Positions 1 to 6,903 of a stretch of DNA of 31,129 nt are shown here, one piece after another. A program made the position numbers and the translations under genes. The first letter of the stretch is position 1. Every line of letters begins with the position of its first letter. Under the pieces are notes generated by a model. The model had not been told where the DNA came from and searched no databases. It saw only the letters and a program-made list of their open reading frames with translations. This DNA comes from an uncultured Bacteroidales bacterium (GTDB taxonomy: Bacteria > Bacteroidota > Bacteroidia > Bacteroidales > F082). The stretch is from positions 1-31,129 of the forward strand of contig CALCYT010000049.1 in the NCBI GenBank assembly GCA_937906455.1. Reading direction: 5' to 3'.

Positions 1-11
1 AGCCCCCATAC

Positions 12-100
12 CCGTCATAGCGGGCTTGACCCGCTATCTCCTGAGCGACGGAGATTCTCCTTCTCGTTTGGAGATGGCGGATGTTCCTCCGCCATGACGG
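12..100. repeat. Palindromic intergenic repeat, CCGTCAT ends
   Basis: The element begins CCGTCATAGCGGG and ends CCGCCATGACGG, so its ends form an imperfect inverted repeat of about 30 bp (CCGTCAT...ATCTCC against GGAGAT...ATGACGG). Each arm also folds on itself (AGCGGG/CCCGCT on the left, GGCGGA/TCCGCC on the right), giving a cloverleaf-like shape. No protein is encoded. The ends resemble those of the CGTCATTTCGA elements elsewhere in the window, but the body differs, so I treat it as a separate subfamily of small non-autonomous palindromic repeat. Confidence 0.7.
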
Positions 101-166
101 TAAAAGAGCTAAAGTGATGAATCCCCGTCCCGTGCCCCTCACCCCGAAAGGGCGAAACTAAAGTAA

Positions 167-187
167 CCGTGGGTCAGCGACCTACGG
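167..187 (+). promoter_or_regulatory. Hairpin in leader of the small gene at 241
   Basis: CCGTGGGT (167-174) can pair with ACCTACGG (180-187) across a five-base loop, with one G-U pair. It has no T-tract, so it is not an obvious terminator. It may be a leader structure of the downstream gene. Function unknown. Confidence 0.3.
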
Positions 188-190
188 CAG

Positions 191-223
191 CAACAAACAG
201 ACAACAAACAGACAACAAACAGA
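191..223 (+). repeat. Three tandem 11-bp repeats in 5' leader
   Basis: Three exact copies of CAACAAACAGA lie head to tail, followed by a degenerate A/C-rich run up to the start codon at 241. The stretch is G-poor and probably unstructured, which would keep the start region of the following gene single-stranded. Confidence 0.7.
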
Positions 224-240
224 ATAAACAACACACAACA

Positions 241-510
241 ATGAAGAAAAAAGTAGGTCAGGTAACCCCTGAAGAAAAAAACGAAATCCAGCAGCTCTTC
301 GAGAGAAGGAACGGGCTGAACGAATTGGCGAAGATCCTCAACGCCGACAACACCGAACTCTACGAGAAATTAGTCAAGGACATGGGCGAAACCGGCACCA
401 AGTTCCAAGGCTGGTGGGACCGCATGGCACAGAAGTACCAATGGGAATCGGCGGAGAACGGCAACTGGGAAATCAACTTTGAAACTAACGAAATCTACTT
501 AGTATCATGA
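241..510 (+). CDS. Small acidic protein, possibly CXXX-repeat peptide modification family
   Basis: An 89-residue soluble protein with no signal peptide or membrane segment. It starts MKKKVGQVTPEEKNEIQ, has a helical middle (FERRNGLNELAKIL, then LYEKLVKDMGE), and ends with a tryptophan-rich stretch (FQGWWDRMAQKYQW) and WEINFETNEIYLV. From memory this resembles the small proteins annotated 'CXXX repeat peptide modification system protein' in Bacteroidota. No CXXX-repeat peptide or radical SAM enzyme is visible in the window, so the name is tentative. An in-frame ATG at 169 would add 24 residues encoded partly by the tandem repeats, so I prefer the ATG at 241. Its stop overlaps the tatA start (ATGA), so the two genes are probably translationally coupled. 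Confidence 0.7.
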   Translation: MKKKVGQVTPEEKNEIQQLFERRNGLNELAKILNADNTELYEKLVKDMGETGTKFQGWWDRMAQKYQWESAENGNWEINFETNEIYLVS

Positions 511-743
511 CACTGCTATTCATAGGAACGACCGAGCTGCTACTCATCGCAGGCGTGACCTTGCTCATCTTCGGCGGAAAGAAAGTGCCTGAGTTGATGA
601 AAGGCTTGGGCAAGGGCGTAAAGAGCTTCAAACAAGGGATGAACGAGCCCTTGACAGATGAAGAACAAGACAAAGAGGATGATGGAAAACAAAAAGAGGG
701 AGAACAAACCCAAGAAGAAGAGAAAACAGGGGAGAAAGAATAA
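507..743 (+). CDS. tatA: Twin-arginine translocase subunit TatA/TatB
   Basis: A 78-residue protein with the TatA layout: an N-terminal membrane helix (residues 3-21, LLFIGTTELLLIAGVTLLI), the FGGKKVPEL hinge, an amphipathic helix (MKGLGKGVKSFKQGM) and a highly charged Glu/Lys tail from about residue 46. TatA oligomers form the pore that carries folded twin-arginine substrates across the inner membrane. It overlaps the upstream small gene by 4 nt and precedes tatC by 10 nt, so all three probably form one operon. No separate tatB is present, as is usual in this phylum. Confidence 0.95.
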   Translation: MTLLFIGTTELLLIAGVTLLIFGGKKVPELMKGLGKGVKSFKQGMNEPLTDEEQDKEDDGKQKEGEQTQEEEKTGEKE

Positions 744-753
744 ATCCGACGTA

Positions 754-1539
754 ATGTTGACGTTCGGCGGACATCTTGAGGTGCTCCGCCGTATGCTTTT
801 CCGTATAATTTTTGTTGTTCTTATTATCTCAAGTGCCGTTTTTGTCTTAAAAGACAAAACTTTCGAACTATTGCTCGCACCAAGCGAATGGAATTTCATT
901 ACTTACCGTTACATAGAGCGTTTCATGCATTTGCTGGGCTACGATTTCGCATTCAATGAGTTCCACGTCAATCTGATAGCCACAGAGCTATCAAGCCAGT
1001 TCATGACACATATCACAACTGCACTTTATCTTGGATTACTTGGTGCCTCACCATACATTTTGGTGGAGCTGTTTCGTTTTATCACACCTGCGCTATACGA
1101 AACCGAAAAGAAATATTCGGTTAGAGTTGCCATAATAGTTTATCTGCTTTTCGTAGTCGGCGTTTTGATGTCGTATTACATCCTTTTTCCCATATCTTTC
1201 AGATTCTTGGGCACCTACAGCGTGTCATCGGTCATCGAAAGCAATATAACTTTAAAATCCTATATAAGCACTTTCACCACACTTACTTTGGTGATGGGAT
1301 TGGTTTTTCAACTGCCTGTTATCGCCTTTTTACTCGGAAGACTTGGAGTTGTATCATCAGAAATGCTGAAAAAATACCGCAAATACGCATTTATAATAAT
1401 CATGATTGTCGCGGCAATCATCACGCCACCCGACGTTATGACATTGATTTTAGTGACAATACCGCTGTATTTGCTTTATGAAATCAGCATCATTGTGATA
1501 AAAAGAATCGAAAAAAAGAAAAAGAAATGTTCTAATTGA
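754..1539 (+). CDS. tatC: Twin-arginine translocase subunit TatC
   Basis: A 261-residue polytopic inner-membrane protein opening MLTFGGHLEVLRR, the TatC signature (F..HL.ELR) that contacts the twin-arginine signal peptide. It has about six hydrophobic segments, and the periplasmic loop after the first carries the FRFITPALYETEK motif typical of TatC. In-frame ATGs at 658 and 682 would add a lysine-rich extension read from the same DNA as the TatA tail. I chose 754 because it starts directly at the conserved motif and avoids more than 60 nt of overlap. Base composition turns A+T-rich over the membrane segments, unlike tatA. Confidence 0.93.
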   Translation: MLTFGGHLEVLRRMLFRIIFVVLIISSAVFVLKDKTFELLLAPSEWNFITYRYIERFMHLLGYDFAFNEFHVNLIATELSSQFMTHITTALYLGLLGASPYILVELFRFITPALYETEKKYSVRVAIIVYLLFVVGVLMSYYILFPISFRFLGTYSVSSVIESNITLKSYISTFTTLTLVMGLVFQLPVIAFLLGRLGVVSSEMLKKYRKYAFIIIMIVAAIITPPDVMTLILVTIPLYLLYEISIIVIKRIEKKKKKCSN

Positions 1540-1620
1540 AAAAATATACGTAATTTTGTAATCATTAATTACAAATAATGTAAAAAAAGGAAAAATAAAA
1601 TTAATCACCGAGCTTTAGCT

Positions 1621-1798
1621 CTTATTCTTTATCATGTAAAATCGGCAAAATTTTAGTAGGAAGAATAAGAAGCAATGGTTCGCGTCTTTGGGCGTGAATT
1701 GTTTCTGCTTATTTCTACGAGGGCGTTTGCCGATGCCTGCATGATAAGTAAGCAACAAAAACGGTTCCGCCCTTTTTGTTTGCTTCTAAAGCCGGCTT
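1621..1798 (+). promoter_or_regulatory. Structured leader RNA of the small HTH gene
   Basis: The stretch before the 1814 gene holds an unusual density of exact inverted repeats that fit one fold: P1 1629-1636 with 1740-1747 (8 bp); P2 1641-1649 with 1726-1734 (9 bp); a long hairpin P3 spanning 1662-1716, with GAAGCAA/TTGTTTC and TTCGCG/CGTGAA; P4 1750-1761 with 1773-1785 (AAGCAACAAAAA, one bulge); and a 10-bp palindrome AAGCCGGCTT at 1789-1798. A competing 9-bp helix (CTTATTCTT 1621-1629 with AAGAATAAG 1661-1669) would exclude part of P1 and P3, or make a pseudoknot. It could be a cis-regulatory leader or an independent RNA. I cannot assign it to a named family. Confidence 0.6.
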
Positions 1799-1813
1799 AA
1801 ACAAGGCAAAAGC

Positions 1814-2035
1814 ATGACAAAAGAACCGCACATAGGACACCTTATTAAATTGGAGCTGCAAAAACAAGGCCGCACCATAACATGGCTCGCCAAACAACTT
1901 AACTTCTCCCGCCAAAACATGTACAAAATCCTTAACCGACCTTGGATTTACACCGACCTGCTGCTAAAAATAAGCGATATCCTCGGTCATGATTTCTTCA
2001 AATGCTTCTCAGATTACAACGAAAACAAAAAATGA
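1814..2035 (+). CDS. Small XRE-like helix-turn-helix DNA-binding protein
   Basis: A 73-residue protein that is almost entirely one HTH domain: IGHLIKLELQKQGRTITWLAKQ leads into LNFSRQNMYKILNR, where the recognition helix carries SRQNMYK, then ISDILGHDFF. It has no sensor or oligomerisation domain, so it probably binds DNA as a dimer or acts with a partner. It is a single-gene unit: a structured leader lies upstream and a strong stem-loop directly follows the stop. Spacing suggests no operon with tatC or acpP. Its target is not visible; autoregulation through the leader is an inference. Confidence 0.85.
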   Translation: MTKEPHIGHLIKLELQKQGRTITWLAKQLNFSRQNMYKILNRPWIYTDLLLKISDILGHDFFKCFSDYNENKK

Positions 2036-2037
2036 TC

Positions 2038-2068
2038 TTATGCTGATAAAATAACCCTATCAGCATAA
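2038..2068 (+). terminator. Stem-loop terminator after the HTH gene
   Basis: Perfect 11-bp inverted repeat TTATGCTGATA (2038-2048) / TATCAGCATAA (2058-2068) with a nine-base loop, starting 2 nt after the stop codon. No long T-tract follows, so termination strength is uncertain. Confidence 0.65.
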
Positions 2069-2184
2069 AATCTAAAGAAATCACAAATCGACAAACTGAT
2101 ACACACTAATAAGTAATTTTTCTTATGTTTAAACACACTGATTATCAATGTTTTATATCAGCAGGCGACAAATAAAGCATTTTT

Positions 2185-2218
2185 TTTGTTGTCAGTTAAA
2201 AAAAATACCTTACCTTTG
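2185..2218 (+). promoter_or_regulatory. Bacteroidota promoter of the acpP operon
   Basis: The -7 box TACCTTTG (2211-2218) matches TAnnTTTG, and TTTG/TTG at 2185-2191 lies at -33 spacing (19-22 nt). It places an A-rich leader of about 50 nt before the acpP start at 2273. Confidence 0.75.
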
Positions 2219-2272
2219 CAGAAGTTTTTCTTTAGAGCAGAAAAAAGATTTATTAATTAAAAATTATTGAAA

Positions 2273-2509
2273 ATGTCAGAAGTTAAAGAAAAAGTGGTAT
2301 CAATCATCGTTGACAAATTAGGTGTTGATCCATCAGAAGTTGTTGAAACAGCAAACTTCACACAAGATTTAGGTGCCGATTCTCTCGACACTGTTGAGTT
2401 GATTCTCGATTTTGAAAAAGAATTCGGAGTGTCAATTCCTGACGATCAGACAGAGAACATCCAGACAGTCGGCGACGCTATCAAATATATCGAAGAACAT
2501 ATAGCTTAA
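2273..2509 (+). CDS. acpP: Acyl carrier protein
   Basis: A 78-residue acidic protein with the ACP four-helix pattern. Ser37 in GADSLDTVEL is the 4'-phosphopantetheine attachment site that carries growing acyl chains in type II fatty acid synthesis. I chose the ATG at 2273 (MSEVKEKV); a TTG at 2267 would add two residues and is unlikely. A good promoter lies upstream, and fabF begins 2 nt after the stop. Acyl-ACP from here would also be a plausible donor for the lipid acyltransferases at 24701-26685. Confidence 0.97.
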   Translation: MSEVKEKVVSIIVDKLGVDPSEVVETANFTQDLGADSLDTVELILDFEKEFGVSIPDDQTENIQTVGDAIKYIEEHIA

Positions 2510-2511
2510 TC

Positions 2512-3759
2512 ATGGAGTTGAAGCGTGTAGTCGTTACAGGCTTAGGTGCTATCACGCCCATAGGCAACAACGTCCGGGACTACTGGGACAGCCTCTGCAA
2601 AGGTGTTAGCGGCGCAACGATGATAACACGTTTTGACGCGTCGAAATTCAAATCCCGCATAGCCTGCGAGGTAAAAGATTTCGACCCGCTGCAATACTTC
2701 GATAGAAAAGAAGCTCGCAAACTTGACTTATTCGAACAGTTCGCCATGATTTCGGCGGACGAAGCGATTCAAGACTCAGGCATCAACAGAGATAACACTG
2801 ATTTCACTGAAGTCGGTGTTATCTTTGCGTCCGGTATCGGAGGCATAGAAAGCCTCTTCATAGAGAATGTGGACTACGCCCGTGGCGACGGGACACCACG
2901 CGTAAATCCTTTCACCATCCCCAAGCTGCTTCCCGACCTCGCAGCAGGCAACATCTCAATAAAATACGGCTTCCAAGGTCCTAACTATAGCACAGTGTCG
3001 GCTTGCGCCTCGTCGGCCAACGCCATCATCAATGCTTTCCGTTACATACATTACGGCAGAAACGAGGTGATGATAGCCGGTGGTGCCGAGGCTCCTATCT
3101 GCCCGATCAGCGTTGGCGGTTTCGAGGCCATGAAAGCCCTTTCGACACGTAACGACGACCCGGCCACTGCGTCACGTCCTTTCGACGCCCACCGCGACGG
3201 CTTCGTCATGGGAGAGGGCGGAGGATGTCTCGTACTCGAAGAGCTGCATCACGCCCTGAATAGAGAGGCTACAATATACTGCGAGATAGTGGGCTGCGGA
3301 GAGTCGGCCGACGCTCATCATATCACAGCACCGCATCCTGAAGGACAAGGCGCCGCACTCAGCATGAGACGCGCACTGAGAGAAGCCGGCATCACACCAG
3401 ACGTCATCGACCATATCAATACCCACGGAACATCAACGCCAGCAGGCGATATCCCTGAGATTCTCGGAATCAAGACGGTGTTCGGCGAACATATCTACGA
3501 CATGTCGATAAACTCCGGCAAGTCGATGACAGGCCATCTGCTCGGAGGAGCAGGCGCGGTGGAGGCAATTTCAACATTATTGGCCTGCAAAAACGATATG
3601 GTGCCTCCCACAATCAACCACTTCACCGACGACCCGAATATCGACCCTAAAATCGATTTCACATTCTGGAAACCAAAGCAAAGAACCGTCAACTACGCCC
3701 TTAGCAACGCCTTCGGATTCGGAGGACATAACGCAAGTATCATCTTCAAGAAATTCTAA
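2512..3759 (+). CDS. fabF: 3-oxoacyl-ACP synthase II (KAS II)
   Basis: A 415-residue full-length condensing enzyme. It extends acyl-ACP with malonyl-ACP. The Cys-His-His triad is intact: Cys165 in VSACASSAN, His305 in NTHGTSTPAGD and His342 in SMTGHLLGGAGA. The glycine-rich C-terminus (NAFGFGGHNAS) is also typical. It lies between acpP (2 nt gap) and rnc (2 nt gap), the usual acpP-fabF-rnc order. Codon use is G+C-richer than in the flanking A+T-rich genes, which is normal for a highly expressed core gene here. Confidence 0.97.
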   Translation: MELKRVVVTGLGAITPIGNNVRDYWDSLCKGVSGATMITRFDASKFKSRIACEVKDFDPLQYFDRKEARKLDLFEQFAMISADEAIQDSGINRDNTDFTEVGVIFASGIGGIESLFIENVDYARGDGTPRVNPFTIPKLLPDLAAGNISIKYGFQGPNYSTVSACASSANAIINAFRYIHYGRNEVMIAGGAEAPICPISVGGFEAMKALSTRNDDPATASRPFDAHRDGFVMGEGGGCLVLEELHHALNREATIYCEIVGCGESADAHHITAPHPEGQGAALSMRRALREAGITPDVIDHINTHGTSTPAGDIPEILGIKTVFGEHIYDMSINSGKSMTGHLLGGAGAVEAISTLLACKNDMVPPTINHFTDDPNIDPKIDFTFWKPKQRTVNYALSNAFGFGGHNASIIFKKF

Positions 3760-3761
3760 AA

Positions 3762-4496
3762 ATGTTACGTCTTTTTCGTTATCATAACAAGGCCGAAAAA
3801 GATTTGGCAAAATATATAAATAATGTGTTCGGATTTTATCCGCACAACATCTCGCTCTATCAACTTGCTTTTACTCATAAATCATTGAGTACCAAGAAGT
3901 TAAACGGCATCACCATCAATAACGAGCGATTGGAGTATCTTGGCGACACCGTCCTGAGTACCATTGTGGGAGAGTATCTTTTCAAGAAATTCCCGACCAA
4001 GCAGGAGGGTTTTCTCACCGAGATGCGCTCGAAGATTGTTAGCCGAGCCTCGTTGAACAAATTATCGGTGAAGTTAGGCTTCGACAAGATGGTGATGTAC
4101 GCGAAAACGCACGACAAGCATATAGGATACCGCTCTATCGGAGGCAACGCTTTCGAGGCGTTCACAGGGGCGCTTTTCCTCGACAGAGGCTACAATTTCA
4201 CTTACAAAATCATTGTAAATCATGTCATTCTGATTCATCTCGACATCGAAGACATTGAGAAAAACGAGGTTAATTTCAAAAGCAAGCTCTTGGAGTGGTC
4301 ACAGAAAGAGAAACATAACGTCGAGTTCAGGCATACCGGCACAAAAGGCAACGGATTCGACAAGATGTACATGATTCAGGTGATTGTCGATGGCAAAGAA
4401 TACGGCAAAGCCACAGATTTCTCGATAAAAGGCGCCGAGCAATTAGCGGCGGAGAAGACCTGGCACACAATGGAAGAAGAGTCGCAAAACATTTAA
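3762..4496 (+). CDS. rnc: Ribonuclease III
   Basis: A 244-residue double-strand-specific endoribonuclease that processes rRNA precursors and structured RNAs. The nuclease domain carries the signature NNERLEYLGDTVLS (residues 53-66, with Glu58 and Asp62), and the second metal-site segment GGNAFEAFTGALFLD has Glu132. The position that is Asp in E. coli RNase III (Asp114) is Asn129 here; from memory Asn is common at this site in Bacteroidota, so I do not read it as inactivation. A double-stranded RNA binding domain fills about residues 170-240 (FKSKLLEWSQKE...EQLAAEKTW). It sits 2 nt after fabF. Confidence 0.95.
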   Translation: MLRLFRYHNKAEKDLAKYINNVFGFYPHNISLYQLAFTHKSLSTKKLNGITINNERLEYLGDTVLSTIVGEYLFKKFPTKQEGFLTEMRSKIVSRASLNKLSVKLGFDKMVMYAKTHDKHIGYRSIGGNAFEAFTGALFLDRGYNFTYKIIVNHVILIHLDIEDIEKNEVNFKSKLLEWSQKEKHNVEFRHTGTKGNGFDKMYMIQVIVDGKEYGKATDFSIKGAEQLAAEKTWHTMEEESQNI

Positions 4497-4508
4497 AAAC
4501 AATAGTTT

Positions 4509-4964
4509 ATGGTCAAGAAAAAAAGAAAAATCGTCGTCGAGCCTTTCGATGACATAAAAATCATCGGCATCTGCACGCATCTTGAGGACTTCAAAATTGC
4601 GTGGCATATCAATAAATTATTGAATATCAACTTGGTAAAGTATTCCGACATCGTCAATGAGGATGGCTTTGAGTTCTCGTTTTATCTTTATGATGGGGGC
4701 GAGAACAGCAACACTTACAACCTTGTGGAGATTGTCAACGCCGGGGCGCGCTGGATAAAATTCAAGCTGCCGACCGACTATCTCATCGTGATTCGCAACT
4801 TCATCAACGATGAGAGTCTCGCCAACGTGCTCGACAAAATAAAACACATAGACGGCGTTCAGTACGCCTATATCATTGATTTAGATTTGAATCCAAAAAT
4901 CGACGCTATCCTCGAAGACATCGAAATGCACGAGATTGACATCGTAACAAGCATGAAAAAATGA
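4509..4964 (+). CDS. IPExxxVDY family protein
   Basis: A 151-residue soluble protein of unknown function. It resembles the IPExxxVDY family, which in Bacteroidota is typically encoded directly after acpP-fabF-rnc. In this copy the name-giving motif is poorly preserved (KFKLPTDYLIVIRN at about residues 89-102), so identification rests on position plus the overall pattern: a conserved N-terminus (IGICTHLEDFKIAWHINKLL), an acidic middle, and a C-terminus AYIIDLDLNPKID. Its stop overlaps the next start (ATGA). A role in RNA or fatty-acid metabolism is only guilt by association. Confidence 0.75.
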   Translation: MVKKKRKIVVEPFDDIKIIGICTHLEDFKIAWHINKLLNINLVKYSDIVNEDGFEFSFYLYDGGENSNTYNLVEIVNAGARWIKFKLPTDYLIVIRNFINDESLANVLDKIKHIDGVQYAYIIDLDLNPKIDAILEDIEMHEIDIVTSMKK

Positions 4965-5965
4965 AAAGTCTGAAAATTTCCTTCAAGATTTACTGCCTTT
5001 TAATTGCAATATTTTTCATCTTCAGATTGATATTGCTTTTCACGAATTTCGACAAAATTGACAACGCTTCATTCGGCGAAATTGTTAAGGCTTTTTTAAT
5101 CGGGTGGAAATTCGACACCACCACCGCTTGTTATATGCTCGCCTTACCAGTTATAATTTTTATAATATCTGAATTTATTGGAAAAACTTATAATATTATA
5201 AGAATATTTACAATTTGGTTTATCTCCATACTTTCCTCATTATCTTTCTTGGTTTGTGGTGCAGATATACCATATTACAATGAATTTATCACACGTTTTA
5301 ACATTTCTGCTTTAAATAATATGAAATTGGGTCAAACAGGAACTGTGATAAAAATGATTCTTGGCGAGCCAAAGTTTATAATATACATAATTCCTGTTAT
5401 TATATTATTGGTTTTATTCATATGGGTTATAATAAAAATAATCAACGGGACAAAATCGTTTAAAAAAGGCGAAATCCTTTATAAATCAATAGGTTCTGTG
5501 GTTTTGGCGGTGTTGCTTTTCTTTGGAATGCGCGGACGCATAAATCTCGACGATGTTCCTTTATGTCTCAACGACTCGTTTTTCTGTTCAAACAATTTCC
5601 TGAACCAACTCGGATTAAACCCGAATTATGTTCTGCTAACAAGCGCCATGGAAGATGTTGAAAACGATTATTTTTCCAACATTGAACCCGAAGAAGCCAT
5701 TGCAGAAGTAAGGAAACAGCTTGGCATTGAAGTTGAAAACGAAGATTTCCCGTTAAGCAGAAAGGTGGTTTCAGATAAAGAAAGAAACAATTACAACGTT
5801 GTTTTGGTTCTGATGGAAGGCATGAAAGCCGTAAATCTCGAACATTTCGGAAACGAGCAGCATTTAACTCCGGTTCTCGACTCACTATGCGATAAGTCAT
5901 TGTTATTCAGCAATTTTTACGCACAAAACACGAGAACTTGCTATGGAATCTTCACAGCACTTTGA
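4961..5965 (+). CDS. LtaS-like sulfatase/phosphoglycerol transferase, N-terminal part (frameshifted)
   Basis: This is the first part of an inner-membrane alkaline-phosphatase-superfamily enzyme of the LtaS/YejM/OpgB type. About five hydrophobic segments fill residues 8-190, then the periplasmic catalytic domain begins (NYNVVLVLMEGMKAVNLEHFG, about residues 273-293). Thr326 in NTRTCYGIF lies where LtaS-type enzymes have their nucleophile. The frame stops at TGA 5963-5965 directly after GIFTAL, and the protein continues in the -1 frame from about 5962. Reading T5962 twice would give GIFTALLMSYPSMYPG and restore a protein of about 647 residues. The break is a real mutation, a recoding site or a sequencing error. 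Confidence 0.85.
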   Translation: MKSLKISFKIYCLLIAIFFIFRLILLFTNFDKIDNASFGEIVKAFLIGWKFDTTTACYMLALPVIIFIISEFIGKTYNIIRIFTIWFISILSSLSFLVCGADIPYYNEFITRFNISALNNMKLGQTGTVIKMILGEPKFIIYIIPVIILLVLFIWVIIKIINGTKSFKKGEILYKSIGSVVLAVLLFFGMRGRINLDDVPLCLNDSFFCSNNFLNQLGLNPNYVLLTSAMEDVENDYFSNIEPEEAIAEVRKQLGIEVENEDFPLSRKVVSDKERNNYNVVLVLMEGMKAVNLEHFGNEQHLTPVLDSLCDKSLLFSNFYAQNTRTCYGIFTAL

Positions 5966-6903
5966 TGTCATACCCTTCCATGTACCCCGGCAATCCGATG
6001 TATGGAACGCCATTGCGAAAATACGAGAGCATGCCTTCGGTGCTCAAGGAAAACGGCTATTCAACAGCGGCAATCATACCGCACGACAAGCAATTCGACA
6101 ATATTTACGGGTTCTTTCTTGCCAACGATTTTGAAAAGCTAATTTCCGAGGAAGACTATCCCAAAAACGAAATAATCAACAGCTGGGGCATTCCCGACCA
6201 TATGCTTTTTGACCATTCAATCGAGTTGATTGATGAAATTACAACTACACATGGGGGTGATAAGCCGTTCTTTGTCAACATCTTAACAGTCAGCAACCAT
6301 GCTCCGTTCATTTTGCCGGATATATATACATCACCGCATCCTGAATATACCGACGAGAATAAACTGATTGAATACGCCGACTTTTCCATAGGATATTTTC
6401 TCAAAAAAGCAGCCGCAAAACCTTGGTTTGACAATACTATTTTTGTGTTTCTGGGCGATCACGGAAGGCATTGCGCCACACCTTACCCTATTTCATTGGA
6501 TTTTGTGCATATACCGCTTATAATATATTCTCCAAGCCTCATTGAGCCGGAAACAAACTCTCAAATAGCATCGCAAATAGATGTTTTCCCAACCGTTATG
6601 GGACTTTTGGGCATAGATTACAACAACAGCACATTCGGCATCGATTTGCTCAAGCAACAACGCAAATACGCCTATTTCATGAACGGAAACAAATACGGTG
6701 TTGTGGACGACGAATGGTATTATTCCTCTGATTTAAAGGGAAATTCACTCGGTTTGTATCATTATCAGGACAATGACGCCACGAATTATGAGGAACAGGA
6801 AAAAGAAAAAGCCATAGAAATGAAATTCTATGGCGAGAGTAACTGGAAAACCATGTTGATACTCAACGGCAATCGTACCGAAGTATCAAGGTTTTTAAGA
6901 TAA
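5938..6903 (+). CDS. LtaS-like sulfatase, C-terminal part (frameshifted)
   Basis: This frame carries the rest of the sulfatase-fold catalytic domain; the homologous stretch starts around 5962 (LMSYPSMYPGNP). Metal and substrate motifs are present: SNHAPFILP (the conserved N-H-x-P-F), FLGDHGRH (the GDHG metal site near the C-terminal third) and HIPLIIYSP. The first ATG in this frame (5938) overlaps the N-terminal part by 28 nt and has no plausible initiation context, and on its own this part would lack both the membrane anchor and the nucleophile. It ends exactly at the pheS stop with no gap. All motifs are undamaged, which argues for a very recent lesion or a sequence error rather than an old pseudogene. 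Confidence 0.85.
   Translation: MLWNLHSTLMSYPSMYPGNPMYGTPLRKYESMPSVLKENGYSTAAIIPHDKQFDNIYGFFLANDFEKLISEEDYPKNEIINSWGIPDHMLFDHSIELIDEITTTHGGDKPFFVNILTVSNHAPFILPDIYTSPHPEYTDENKLIEYADFSIGYFLKKAAAKPWFDNTIFVFLGDHGRHCATPYPISLDFVHIPLIIYSPSLIEPETNSQIASQIDVFPTVMGLLGIDYNNSTFGIDLLKQQRKYAYFMNGNKYGVVDDEWYYSSDLKGNSLGLYHYQDNDATNYEEQEKEKAIEMKFYGESNWKTMLILNGNRTEVSRFLR

Noticed and set aside
188..223. Short direct repeats as a CRISPR array
   Set aside because: Units of 11 bp lie head to tail with no spacers.
658..753. Lysine-rich N-terminal extension of TatC
   Set aside because: It is read from the tatA charged tail in another frame. The ATG at 754 begins at the conserved TatC motif.
1715..1915. 66-aa minus-strand frame across the HTH gene leader
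   Set aside because: It runs through the structured leader and the HTH gene in antisense, and encodes nothing recognisable.
2185..2260. A+T-rich run before acpP as a possible replication origin or riboswitch
   Set aside because: A normal promoter explains it. No DnaA boxes or paired helices are visible.
3762..4496. RNase III inactive because Asp114 is replaced by Asn129
   Set aside because: The signature acidic residues Glu58, Asp62 and Glu132 are present, and Asn at this place is, from memory, common in the phylum.
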